Assembly: GCA_024114885.1 (NCBI GenBank)
Contig: CP099428.1
Span: 868,001 to 932,000, forward strand
Source of the DNA: Septoria linicola
Lineage: Eukaryota > Ascomycota > Dothideomycetes > Mycosphaerellales > Mycosphaerellaceae
DNA length: 64,000 bases
Direction of reading: 5' to 3'
How positions within the stretch are numbered: position 1 is the first letter of the stretch; each line of letters opens with the position of its first letter. Shown here piece by piece: positions 33,799 through 44,444 of this stretch. The position numbers and the translations under genes were made by a program. Below the pieces are notes generated by a model. That model worked only from the letters and a program-made list of their open reading frames with translations, ran no database searches and had not been told where the DNA came from.

Positions 33799-36350
33799 AT
33801 GTCGGTAGGTCTCATTGCGTCGTGTCGCCCGCACGTCTGCCTCCGATAGAGCATGACACTTCGCTAACAGGCACCTAGGGTGTGCAATCGACTAAAGAAG
33901 GCGGCGCTTACACGCTCTTCTATGTCATTGACTATGGCACGACCAAAGTCGCGGTAAGTCGCCACAGACCGAGCTCGAGTTCCTGTTCGACGTGAAGGAG
34001 ACATGTACTGACGAGCTCTTAGGTTGCTTACTGGATAGGTATACCCGGACAGCAGCCTGATCCGTCTGAAATCAAGTACATCAACTTTGGTAACGATGTT
34101 GGCGCACCACAGATGCTGGCATTCAAGAATGAGAAGTGCTACTGGGGCGTCGAGGTGGAAGCGATGCTCGCGACACAGGATCCAGAGACTGGACAGAGAG
34201 TGCTTGACCAAGAGGATGTCATTTCATTTCTCAAGATCACAAATTACCCAAGCCTCGAGGCTGATGCATTGGCCGTTGACACCTTGAGCCAACTGGAGGG
34301 GTTACGGGGATTCTTCAAGCTTCCCGAAACCACTCCAGCACATGTAATCAAGGTGCACGCCTTGTCTGCGCATCTCGACGGCATATACCAGCACGTCAGA
34401 AATTCGATCAAAAAGCGCTTCACAAATCTGACGAGATACGGCGTGGAGGTAAGCTGAGAACCGCACTTATGTCGATCGTTGTTGAGCTAATAGCGTTCAC
34501 AGAAGCTGGAACAGCTACCGAGCCAAGCGCTTTTCTCTGTGCCAGGCATGTGGAAGCCGCCCGGAAATCGTTGTATCACTGAAGCTGCCAAGATGGCAGG
34601 CTTTACTGGCGTGCAGCTGGTGTACGAGCAGCAAGCCGCAGCATGTGCCTTTCTCAGTCAGTCAAACTTTGACGACGCGAGCGCATTCTCGCAAGGCGCA
34701 CGTCTCCTTATCCTCGATGCTGGAGGCGGAACATCCGATATCATTGTCTATGAGCTTCAGCAAGACTCCGGCGCGGGTGCCAAGACCAAGATGATACCCG
34801 TTGGCACACCGATGGGCAAGCTCTGTGGCTCGGAGTTCATCACTCTCGAGTTCCTGCGCTGGTGCGATGGAGAGTTTGAGTCCGACAAGGAACACCATCC
34901 GCGCGGCAAAGCTGGACTTCTCGACGATCTGGGCCTGTCTGCCGCGAGGTTCAAGGCGCAAGCAAGCAAAAAGTTCAACGCTCTCAAGCATGGATACGTT
35001 GGGACACCTATGGACGGTCTTTACGTCCACATTGACGGCGTGAAAGGCGCAAATCTGCCAAACTTGCGGATCGACATAGGGTTTGGCGTTACTTCTACCT
35101 GTCGACTGTATTCAAGCTGACTTTAACGCAGTGACGAGATCCTGAGCTTCTTCGAGCCTGTGCTCGAGCAGAATTTCGCGATGATACAACAATGCCTGGA
35201 CGAGGATGAGAGTATCGAGGCCATTATCCCAATGGGAGGGCTCTCCAAATCTCCCTACTTCCTAGCTCGTCTGAAGAGCCGCTTCGGCACACTCGCTCGT
35301 CAACGCGGCTCCGCCGCCAGCGCGTCTCCAGACTCCAGCGACCTCATACACATCGAGGATGGCACAGAGAAGACAGCTCTTGGGTACAACAATCCGGTAG
35401 GATATGGTACCTTACTGCGGTATTATGAGATCAAACCAATGGATCTGGTGACTTCGGACTGCTATCTGACGACGCAGGATCTTGTTTACGATCAGAAGCG
35501 CCACAAGGCTGAAGACGGTCACCGGTTTGTGTCGGGCGAGGTGAACTCTAAGCAGAAGTGGACAGTAGACTGCTCGCTGGTGCTTGCGCCGGCTGGGCAT
35601 CGCGATTCCGAGAAAACGATCTGGTACGAGACTCGGATCAAGAAAACCGACAAATACCATGAGCTACAGCTCTTTTGGTCGGAAGAGTCGGTCGAGGATG
35701 GTGTTCCAGTGTTTCTGGCGGACGAATCAGCAACACCCGTGCCTGGTATCGTTCCGTTTGGGCCGCCTTTACGTTTGGACCTGCCAGTTCTGAAGACGCT
35801 TGAGAAGAAGTTTCCTCAATTTCGCTTGTGCTACCCTATTCACGAAGAAACGACGCTCGCAGAGGCATCTGATGACTTCTACGAAGAAGACGACGAAGAA
35901 GAAGAGGAGGAAGGCGAGCTCGTGAGGGACCCTAACTTTGGCCGTCGGAGATCGATTCCCAAGAAGCGCAAAACAGAAGCACCTGCTTCTGAAAAGACGG
36001 CACGCACCAAGCGATCGAAGGCTGGGACGGCCGCCACGCCGGCCCGCAAGCAGAAATCGAAGCAGAAAGCGAAGCAGGCATCGAAACAGTGCCAGAATTG
36101 CCCGGCCACGATGAATAAGACCACAAAATCCTTGATCTGCAAGACCTGCAAGGATGCTGCATTCTGGCCAATTATATGCCGTTTGATCGTGCGTGCCTCT
36201 GGAGCACAGCACCATCTGACAGTGGAGATGGCCAACCCGGACAGATACGACGACGCAGTGGAAGGCAAGCCCCTCGGTCCTGACGATGTCATCACGCTAT
36301 ACGATGATGCAGTCGTGGACATCAAATTCAACCCCAACCCTCTGACCTGA
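33799..36350 (+). CDS. module protein B1: Hsp70-like ATPase with C-terminal zinc ribbon
   Basis: Five exons: 33799-33804 (ATG TCG only), 33879-33953, 34023-34448, 34503-35080, 35132-36350, giving 767 residues. The actin-like ATPase shows phosphate-1 VIDYGTTKVA (Asp20), a connector VPGMWKPPGNRCITEAAKMAG, phosphate-2 LDAGGGTSD (241-246) and the adenosine motif IPMGGLSKSPYF (Gly397-398). It resembles fungal HSPA12-type Hsp70-like proteins, not canonical Hsp70; there is no C-terminal EEVD. The C-terminal part has an acidic run, a basic nuclear-localisation-like stretch (RRRSIPKKRKTE), a CxxC-x12-CxxC zinc ribbon (Cys682, 685, 698, 701) and a conserved tail ending FNPNPLT. The intron at 35081 has a weak GTTTGG donor but the same phase and place as in B2. 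Homologous to B2 at 38969. Confidence 0.83.
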
Positions 36351-36748
36351 AGCGTCGAAGGGATCGACTTGCGCGCTGGACGACGGGACGCATTCACTAT
36401 CTATATAGATGGAAGAGTAGAGTCATTGGTAACAGGATTTGCTGAGGTTGATCATCGGTCGCTCTGGACAGAAGATGAGATACGACCTCCAGGCAAGAGA
36501 AGTTACAGAATCAAGACGTCGCTTGGATAGAGCTACATACATGTCTCGGTCAGTCGGCTTGAGTCCGTGGTAGGCAGCCGAAACGTAGAGATCTTTGGAG
36601 CAACAATCACTTGGAGACAACACCACCTCGACCGGAGTCAGTAAGACGTTCACGTTGTCTCTCGCTACAAGTTCTCTACTACGAGTTTCCAGGCATGCCT
36701 CCAATGATCAAGTCCGAACACATATGCTGTGCCCGGGCAAGCACAATC
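36351..36748. other. convergent gap between the two A/B modules
   Basis: 398 bp between the 3' ends of B1 and A2. No frame, repeat or other element seen; in particular no direct repeat marking the duplication boundary. Confidence 0.4.
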
Positions 36749-38698
36749 TCACACATCTGATGCATCGCTGACAGGTCGTCTGGTCGCCGGCCTGCCGTAC
36801 ACTCGCAATTTGCTGACAAACTGCAAGTCGCCCAATTCATCACGCTCCCAGATTCCTGGGAAAACTGATCCAACGACAATTCCAACTCCGTCCAAGCTTC
36901 TGATCTCAGCCATATCGCCCGCGATGAAAGGCGACATAGATGGCGCCCATGTGTACTCAAAGTCGCAAGGAGCCTCCTCGAATGCTCCTCTCAACAGCAA
37001 GGCTTTCCGGAAGATCTTCGCGAGTGCAGTGGTCGTCTCCTCGGCGAACTCATCTGGCGGGTCCAGCTGCGAGTCGCAGTACTTTAGCTGCGCTTGTATG
37101 GTGAGCAAGAAAGTTTCCGCCAACGATCGAGCCTTTGCAGCGACAGTCGTGCGATCAAATTCTGTGCCTTCCCACAGCATGTCTGCACCAGACTGATAGA
37201 TGAGGTACTCGGCGTTGGCACATGATCCTTCTACAGAAAAGTCAGCTGGAACACTGTCGGGTGGGTTGCGTCGATACTTACTTGCTTCGAGGCTAGGAAT
37301 AAGCTGTGACAAGCTCTTCAGTCTTCCACGCATCTCGGGCTCTTGCAGGATCTCTCGAGATGTCTTCCAAGGCACCTTCTTACAGAAGATCTCTTCATGT
37401 ATGGCAGCCCCAATGCACGCCATCAGCATATCCTGCATCCTGATGCCTCGTAAGCCCAGCTGCGATGCTTTGACTTTCCAAGATTCGCCATCCCGGCACA
37501 TAGTTCGCTTGTACAGCAACTCCAGGTCTGGCTTCGGGTCTGGTACGAATTGGACTTTGGCATTGTCGATTTCCAAGACTTCTACGATTTCGTTCACCGT
37601 GTTTTTCATGAGCTGCAGAATACCATCGATTCGTGACTCAACGTCGTCCACGCCGCGAAGCTTATCTGGATATTGTGGCTTAGTGGCAGTGCTGGTATGC
37701 TCAGTAGAGGCCGCCAAGCCTATCACTGACGAGTGAGCTGGCACCGTCGGTCTCAGGTCTTTGTCGCCGGTGATATGTGGTATGCTCATTTGAGAGCACG
37801 AACGAGCCAAGGAAGGCTGCGCGTTATCAATAGCTCTTCCTGTAGTTGCAGGCATCGCTTGCAAGCCAGAAGCGCTCAACGCCATGATTTCGGTCTTCTG
37901 ACGCTTAGCTTCTGCGCCCTCTTGCCAGTTCTGGTCACCGAATGCTGTGTCAGCGGCTCGCTTTCTGATTCCGATATCCGGAATTTTGACTTTCGATGTG
38001 GTGTCAGAGGTGTCACTTGTCAGTGGCGAAGGTGTGGGACGATCAGAGTCTGGTATCTCGACCGCAGGATCGTGTGCGAGACTTGGCTCTACCACGCCTG
38101 TCTGCAGTGTTGGAGTAGCTCTTGCTGTCGTCCTTCGTGGTGGAGGTGCAGGTTCCGCATAAGCGCCATTGAGCCATCCCCTTAGCGTCTCGCTCGAGTG
38201 CTGCGTGGTCACGTCCTCGCCATGAGCGCTGGAATCGGCGCTTTTTAAGCTCTTGAGCTGCTGGTGTGGATCATGGGCACTCGCGGGCTGTTGTGATGTC
38301 AAGCCTTGCTCTGCGGCACCTGACGGCAAGAGTGAAGCCGGTTGAGGTGCAGAGTCGACGTCAAGTAGCTGGAGGTATTTCAACCGTTGACGTTGAGTGA
38401 GTGTCTTTGATGGATCGAATTTGAACGCATCTAGACCACTGTACGGCCTGCCCTTACTCTTCGCATTGCCCCTCACGGTATCCATCACCATTCTCCTCAG
38501 CTCACTCGCCGTTGGCGTGCGGCTCGATTGGCCATTGAGTGGTAGCTTCAGATCATGATGATCGATCAATAACTCGAGTCGCTCGAGCTGTGCGCTTTTG
38601 TCTTGGTAGTGGTCGTCCCGTACAGCTCTGTCCGACAGGTCGCCTTGAAAGATGATACTGAGCGTTCTCGTGCGATCTGCATCATTATGGGTAGCCAT
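36749..38698 (-). CDS. module protein A2: paralogue of A1
   Basis: Two exons: 37282-38698 and 36749-37230, giving 632 residues. The start ATG at 38698 aligns with that of A1 (MATHNDADRTRTL against MAGYNDTERERAI). The N-terminal domain shares PTASELRRMVMDT. The C-terminal domain shares LELLYKRTMCRDGESWK, MLMACIGAAIHEEIF and VPWKTSREI. One copy of the NLS-like motif lies at residues 246-268, almost the same position as the first copy in A1. The 51-nt intron (37231-37281) has no stop and is a multiple of three, so retention would add 17 residues. The sequence has diverged widely from A1 in the disordered middle and is shorter there. Function unknown; divergent partner of B2. Confidence 0.8.
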   Translation of the reverse strand: MATHNDADRTRTLSIIFQGDLSDRAVRDDHYQDKSAQLERLELLIDHHDLKLPLNGQSSRTPTASELRRMVMDTVRGNAKSKGRPYSGLDAFKFDPSKTLTQRQRLKYLQLLDVDSAPQPASLLPSGAAEQGLTSQQPASAHDPHQQLKSLKSADSSAHGEDVTTQHSSETLRGWLNGAYAEPAPPPRRTTARATPTLQTGVVEPSLAHDPAVEIPDSDRPTPSPLTSDTSDTTSKVKIPDIGIRKRAADTAFGDQNWQEGAEAKRQKTEIMALSASGLQAMPATTGRAIDNAQPSLARSCSQMSIPHITGDKDLRPTVPAHSSVIGLAASTEHTSTATKPQYPDKLRGVDDVESRIDGILQLMKNTVNEIVEVLEIDNAKVQFVPDPKPDLELLYKRTMCRDGESWKVKASQLGLRGIRMQDMLMACIGAAIHEEIFCKKVPWKTSREILQEPEMRGRLKSLSQLIPSLEASKYRRNPPDSVPADFSVEGSCANAEYLIYQSGADMLWEGTEFDRTTVAAKARSLAETFLLTIQAQLKYCDSQLDPPDEFAEETTTALAKIFRKALLLRGAFEEAPCDFEYTWAPSMSPFIAGDMAEIRSLDGVGIVVGSVFPGIWERDELGDLQFVSKLRVYGRPATRRPVSDASDV

Positions 38699-38968
38699 TT
38701 CGGTCGACAATAGCACAGGAAGAAGTACGCCAAGGTATGATAAGGTGGAGATGTCTTCTCTTCGAAGGCGAAATTGTGTGTGCGTCGGACGCGCGAGTGG
38801 GTGTTGGAAGATGCAGCGAATGTTCGAGTGGCGACTGTGCTTCACTTTCGTGCATCAAAACAAACCAACCTTGACGCGCTGCTTACTTTTCGCCCTCAGT
38901 ATCGCTTCCACTCCTCACCTCATCATATTGTGTCGCCGTGCCACTGAGCTTGCTACCATCGACGTCGA
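38699..38968. promoter_or_regulatory. shared divergent promoter A2/B2
   Basis: 270 bp between the A2 and B2 start codons. It contains closely spaced TTC and GAA triplets around 38757-38771, but not in the regular five-base array of a heat-shock element. Confidence 0.6.
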
Positions 38969-41849
38969 ATGGCACACGCCTCACTCGTGTCATCATCACT
39001 TCTAAACAACAAAGCGGCCGATACAATAATCGAGCACGAAGTACAGGCCATACTCGGCCAATGTGAAGCCGCGCCCGAGCGTCTTCCCATGATGGAGGTA
39101 AGATCCGCGCCACCAGGTCTCGACATAGCACGTGTGCAGCTGACGGATTGATAGGGAGATCGGCTGGAGCCTCGTCGCGTGGTATACATTTCCATCGACT
39201 TCGGCACCACCAAGATCGCCGCCGCATATTGGATAGGGGAGCATGGCACTCAACCTCTAGACGTCGAGATCTCCGACGTCAAGTTCGGCAACCACCCAAG
39301 CTCGCCACAGAAAGTGGCATTCATTGACGGCAAATGTTATCAAGGCTACAAGCTTGAGCAGATGTTGCGTGATGGCGAAGTGAAGCAGGAGCAAGTCATC
39401 GAGTACCTTAAAGTACTCTTCTACAAGAACCATGCGACTTCTGAGCTAGCCGCCAGAGCTTTGGAACAGCTCGCGGAGCACGCCGAGATGTTTGGGCTGC
39501 CCAAAGAAGCCACAACGGAGGACTTGAAGACTCATGCACTGACCCTGCAGCTGAGGGATTTGATGGAGCATATCGAGGAAGCCATCAAGACGGATGGCGA
39601 ACAGCAGTTCAGCATTTCACCTGACGTAAATCGAAAGCTGGAACTAACGCATGTTCGTGCTGACATCCATTTAGGAGCTCAAAATATGTCCTCGAAGAGT
39701 TTTCATCAGCGTTCCCGGTAAGTTGCTTGTTTCTTTACGCGTGAGACGCCTTCTGACTTCAATTCGCCGCCCCTAGGTATGTGGACGCCTCCGGGCAATC
39801 GCTGCATGACTGAAGCGGCCAGAAAAGCTGGCCTGGATCGTGTCGACCTGGTCTTCGAGCCTCAAGCTGCAGCCGCCTACTGGCTGCAAAAGATCAAGCT
39901 TTCAGGCGGAGGTATGTACAAGCCAGGTGATCGGATCCAGGTTCTCGATGTTGGTGGAGGCACAAGTGATGCCATCGGATACGAAGTGCAACCAGCCACG
40001 AATCAAGTCGATTGCCAGCAAAGCGATAGCACCACAAGCAAACGCGAGGTAGCATCGATCAAGTTGGTGTCGATGGGTGATGCCACTGGCCGACTTTGTG
40101 GCTCCGAGTTCATCAACCAAGCTTTTCTGCGGTGGCTGCCCAAGTACATCAACCAGGAGTACCTCAAAGGACGATGGAGTGGTGGACTGCCCGCTTTGCG
40201 CCAGACACTTGGCTTGACCAAAGACGAGTTGAGACGACATATGGAGACAGATTTCAGCGAGCTCCAGCATAGCGCCGCCAAGCAGGTGCGGAAGATGTAC
40301 CGCCAGGGCGTGCCAAAGCTGCTGCAGGAGCTAAATTTGACGAAAGCAGAGCTCATGGACAGAGCCAACAGAGAGTTTGGCCAGCTCAAAGTGCGGCTGG
40401 ACGAATTGGAGTTCCAGGATCCGACGCAGAAGCTGGTCATCAGCGGCAAAACTCGAGGACACGACGATGAGCTTGACGGTGAGGACGATGATGACTCTGG
40501 TGTTGGGAAAGAGGCTCCAGAAAGAAAGGTCATTATCAAGAGGTGAGTCTCGTGCCAATCACCGGCTCGTGGAAGGAAAAGTGGCAGTTTCTCCCAGCTT
40601 GACGACAGCTGAGCTGCTCAGGGCGCCGCTGCTTGTTGTCTGTTCGATCTCGAAGATGGAGAACCCGCTTTTCCTTCCACCAGGCTGATCCGCTTCTGAG
40701 AATTCTACGAGCTAACCTCCATGTAGGGATACATTCCTCTCGTTCTACGAGCCAGTCCTGCAAGACAATTTCGAATTGGTAAGAGATCTGAACAAAGGCA
40801 AAGCCGACATCAAATCCATTGTTGTGATCGGAGGCCTTCGCAGCTCAACGTACTTCATGGATCGACTGAAGCAGGAGTTTCCAGAAGTGACCATTGTCGG
40901 CGCCACAAACTCCTCGGTCGGCCTGCCACACCCAGTCGCGCGAGGCGCATTATGGGCGTTCAGCATTGCGCAGCCACGAGATCTGTCGTGCAACGACTCA
41001 TACGGAATCGCGGAGGACCAAGAGCTGCACGGAGACGAATACGAAGATGCACATCAGGATCTCGTCGATAACTCGGAAGGCATCCTCAGAGATTTGCTAC
41101 GACCTGATTCCGAGATGGCTGCCCATCGATGGCGAGCTGTTGTAGAGCCAGGCCTGTCAGCCACACGCGCCCAAAAGAAGTCCGTGTGGCAGCGAAGAGT
41201 CCTCGAAGCATTGGAGAGGGAGATCTTCATGTCCATCTACTGGTCTGCAAGTGGACGACCCAAAAACAGCGCCATCATGAAAGATGCCGAAGGAGAAGAC
41301 ACCGTAGACGGCGTCGAACAGTATGTGTGCCTGGAAGGTGCCGTGCCAGACCTTGGGGCTTTGGGATTCATGCTCAAATATGGGGATAAGCAGCTGGCGG
41401 CCATGAGGAGGAGACAAGCCCAGGACGAGGAGGATGATGGCGCCTTCGTTGAGGGCGCCGATGAAGATTACGGGGCACAGTCTGTCAGGAAGCGTTCTGC
41501 AAAATCCGTCGGCGCCAGCGCCAAGCAGAGCAAACCCAGACGCAAGTTCTGCAGACACTGTGGCCAAGAGATCAAGAATGCCCCTACACCACAAGCGACG
41601 CATTGCAATTCTTGCACCGAGAAAGCTCGCTATGAAGTCTACACCCGCGTAGTCATCATGGCTTGCGGGGCCAACATCCGAGTCAGATGGGAGATGCTCG
41701 TGAACCCAGAGAAGTCGAATGAGGATTATCTGTACGACGAGGCTGGCGATGAAGTGGACCACGAGGACGACTTCGAAGAGGGAGATTTGCTTGTGCTCCA
41801 TGACGATGCCATCGTGCAGAGCAACTTCAACCCCAATCCCATCACGTAG
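38969..41849 (+). CDS. module protein B2: Hsp70-like ATPase with C-terminal zinc ribbon
   Basis: Five exons: 38969-39097, 39155-39625, 39675-39717 (43 nt), 39777-40542, 40727-41849, giving 843 residues. A 50-residue N-terminal extension precedes phosphate-1 SIDFGTTKIAAAYWIG (Asp58). There follow the connector VPGMWTPPGNRCMTEAARKAG, phosphate-2 LDVGGGTSD and the adenosine motif VVIGGLRSSTYF. The C-terminus has a basic stretch (RKRSAKS.., KQSKPRRK), a zinc ribbon CxxC-x14-CxxC (Cys745, 748, 763, 766), an acidic segment and a tail ending FNPNPIT, matching B1's FNPNPLT. The intron at 39626 is in the same place as the B1 intron at 34449; the next, at 39718, splits the conserved Gly of VPGMW and is absent from B1. 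The last intron is 184 nt, long for this window. Probably nuclear; client unknown. Confidence 0.85.
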
Positions 41850-42419
41850 GCGCAGACTCAGCTGGTAAGCCTGCAAGCCTAGGATGTTCACGCTTTCGGT
41901 TGGACTTCACTTGCTTGCCTTGGCTGTTGCTGGATACATGGAAGAAGGAGTGGCCGCCGCATCGCAAAGGATCGTGATGTTGATTGGTGCTGGACTTGAT
42001 CAAGCCTCCTCATTTGAAGGAAGCTTGTTGGCTAGCTCTTGCAGGAGAGTTGTATGGGACAGCTGGGGCTCCAGCCTTCAGCTCAGACTCCATGTAATTA
42101 TCTTGTCGGTAGCGCCGTGACCTCAGTCCTACGATGGAACCTTCTCCAGTCGTCCATGTGCACTGGCTGTCCGGACTCTCGTTCTGCCAGAGTCAGCAGC
42201 ACTTGACGCTTGCTACGAGTCCGTTCCTTCGCGAAATTGCATGGAGTGTTCCATCTGCTGAACAGGACTTTCTGTAGCCACGGGAGATCGCCGTGTCTGG
42301 CATGAGATCATGATTCAGATGCCGTTATCTGCACGTCCACGAGAAGACACAGCCATCTCAGCTTGCTTGCACACCTCCTCTGCACAATGACGACTTTCTT
42401 GTCATACTGTCCTTCCATT
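41850..42419. other. intergenic, B2 / COA1 convergent flank
   Basis: 570 bp between convergent 3' ends. A 78-codon plus-strand frame at 41884 has a hydrophobic start but no recognisable family, so it is not called. Confidence 0.4.
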
Positions 42420-43045
42420 TCAACTGTCCGAAATTTCCTCCTGCTTAAACGGATCCTCTCCACCAGATCCCAACAACGACACCTTCGTCCCATCCTCCAT
42501 CTCCAAACTCCAATCTGTAGTCTCAAACTACACCACAGTCAGCCTCAATTCCCCATCTCCAATTACACAACCTCCAAAAAACTTACCAACCCCATCCTCG
42601 TCCTCCTCACACTGACAAACCTCATCCTCCCCTTCCCCCTCGTCCCCTTGACATTGAAACTAATATCGATCCTCCCATGCAACTGATTCATCTCGCCTGC
42701 AATCCACGGAATCTTGCTCGCAAAGTAAACTTCATCGCCCAGCAATTCTCGTGCTTTGGGGTTCGTTCTCAGTGCGTATAATGTGCTGTTCACCACGCTC
42801 GAGCTCTGCTTCTGGTAGTTGAAAATGGCAGCGCAGGAGCCGACCATGATGAAGGCGAAGATGGGGAGTGTGCGGATCCATTTTGAGGAGAGGAGGGAGG
42901 TTTGGATTTGGGGGAGGGCGCGGTCAGAGCGGCGTTCGAGGAGGGGACCAGAGCCGGGTTTGGGGGCGGCGATGTATGTTCTTCGAGTCGGTCGACGGAG
43001 GATTTGGCGGAGGGAGTGCAGGGGGAGGCGTGGTTGAGGAGGCAT
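42420..43045 (-). CDS. COA1: cytochrome c oxidase assembly factor Coa1
   Basis: Two exons: 42587-43045 and 42420-42527, with a 59-nt intron, giving 188 residues. An Arg/Pro-rich N-terminus (1-45) is a mitochondrial presequence. It is followed by one transmembrane helix at about 57-77 (IRTLPIFAFIMVGSCAAIF) and an intermembrane-space domain with LGDEVYFASKIPWIAGEMNQLHGRI, the Coa1/Tim21-like signature. Coa1 helps early Cox1 maturation in the inner membrane. The second exon supplies the C-terminal FETTDWSLEMEDGTKVSLL strand region expected for the family. Confidence 0.85.
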
Positions 43046-43660
43046 GGTGAGTTGAATGTGTGGTGATGAGTATACCGTGAGAAGAACTGTGAAGTTGGAG
43101 ATGCGGAAGTGCCAAGAATATCAGATGACCGTGACGACAATGATCAAGAAATGTGCTTGCGGGACAGATAGTAGAATAGCATCGATCAAGTGGACAGTAT
43201 GCAGTAGACAATAGTGGTAGTTCTCTCATATATATCGCACATAGTAAAACCTCAAGCCCATGGTGGCGAGGTATCAAAGAACGCCTGCGCTTAGAACGCT
43301 TCTACTCTTGTTCAAAAAGTGTATCCGCAACTCGCTCAGAACGCCTTTCATTCGCCCTTATTCTTTGTCAGTTCCGTAATCGTATAGATCTATCGTCTAT
43401 CGATCATCACATCGACTCCTCGTAAAACCAGTCGGGTCGCGTCGCAGTCGCAACGGCCTTGACCGGTCGTAAAGCTGTACGTTGTAAAGGTTCGCATTCT
43501 TCACCGCTTCTTCCATTCAACATAGACGCATGTGCTGTACGCACGTGGTGCTCGTGCTGCGCTTCTGCATCGTGGAACGCCGGAGTGCAGTGTGCATGAA
43601 CTATGATCCTTTCATCCTCCGTCGGGTTGTACACGGGTGACGCCTGACGGCTGACAGGCG
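43046..43660. other. intergenic with a perfect hairpin at its right edge
   Basis: No supported gene. An 85-codon minus-strand frame (43407-43664) lacks an ATG start and recognisable features. The inverted repeat at 43635-43666 overlaps the stop codon of the next gene. Confidence 0.4.
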
Positions 43661-43666
43661 TCACCC
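43635..43666. repeat. perfect 12-bp inverted repeat (hairpin)
   Basis: Arms GGGTGACGCCTG (43635-43646) and its exact complement (43655-43666), separated by 8 nt. The stem is G/C-rich and contains the TGA stop of the minus-strand frame 43661-44194. It would fold in the mRNA. It could act in 3'-end formation or translation termination, or be chance. Confidence 0.75.
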
Positions 43667-44194
43667 GATCATGTCAATCATTTCCTCGCCGTCTATACGG
43701 ACGATATTTCCAGAGTCATCGGAGTCCGAACGCCGGATCGCAGCAGCTGCGGCAGCCCGTCTCAGCTCGTCCTGTATCTGGTGTAAATACTGTTGTGAAG
43801 CCTGGCAGCGCAACTCTTTCCGGTAGAGTAGAGAGGCATAGTCGTATTGCTCATCACAGACAGCCGGTGCAGACTTCCAGTCCAGATACGCGTCGTTGAA
43901 CACTTGTATGCGTAGTCGTCGTCGATAGTGAACTTGTCTTGCCTTTGCTTCTGGGTCCGGGATGCCCTCGGACATTAACAGACCTGGATGGAATCTGTCT
44001 CTTGTCGACGAGGTTGTGCTGTCAGACTTGATCGACGATTGTGTAGACGTCGAGGCATGTCGTAGTATTGATTTGTGTATTTGTTGTTGTATCGTGTCCT
44101 GTGGTGGTGACTCAGAAAGGCCAAGGACGGTGTCGTGTCGCTTCTTCCTTGTGTGCACTTCCGATACCGACGACATCGGTAGGTTATTGACCAT
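43661..44194 (-). CDS. uncharacterised small protein, C-terminal DMIG
   Basis: Single-exon frame of 177 codons plus stop from ATG 44194. The first 75 residues are Ser/Thr-rich and disordered. The rest is helical, with a Tyr/Arg-rich part (HYRRRLRIQVFNDAYLDW), a run of six alanines and an acidic end EEMIDMIG. I do not recognise a family. The frame is long for chance at this composition and the predicted protein is not repetitive, so I call it with moderate confidence. Its last four residues are the same as those of the neighbouring frame at 44445. Confidence 0.5.
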   Translation of the reverse strand: MVNNLPMSSVSEVHTRKKRHDTVLGLSESPPQDTIQQQIHKSILRHASTSTQSSIKSDSTTSSTRDRFHPGLLMSEGIPDPEAKARQVHYRRRLRIQVFNDAYLDWKSAPAVCDEQYDYASLLYRKELRCQASQQYLHQIQDELRRAAAAAAIRRSDSDDSGNIVRIDGEEMIDMIG

Positions 44195-44444
44195 AATGAT
44201 CGATCGTAGCTGTTGAGGACAATGTCAAGTGCTGCAGCGTGGTGTCCACAAATAAGAAGAAGTCCAGACGGGAGATTGAGCATATGACAGCCAAGGCGCC
44301 GAGTGACTCTCCGGTGACCGGAGGACAGTGGATCCTGGAGCATGTGATCTTGGAAGACTGGGAGTCCAAAAGCGGCAAGTCGACGGGATCGGTCTCGATG
44401 TGCCTGGCGACAAGCCACTCTTTCGCCCGGCTTTCTGTGTTGCC

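Noticed and set aside
35769..36397. Two long minus-strand frames (148 and 172 codons) over B1
   Set aside because: Antisense of the acidic/basic C-terminus of B1; runs of Ser and Phe reflect complemented GAA/GAG codons.
38757..38775. Heat-shock element in the A2/B2 promoter
   Set aside because: TTC and GAA triplets are present but not in the alternating five-base spacing that heat-shock factor needs.
41157..41891. Minus-strand frame of 244 codons
   Set aside because: Antisense shadow of the conserved B2 coding region; no features of its own.
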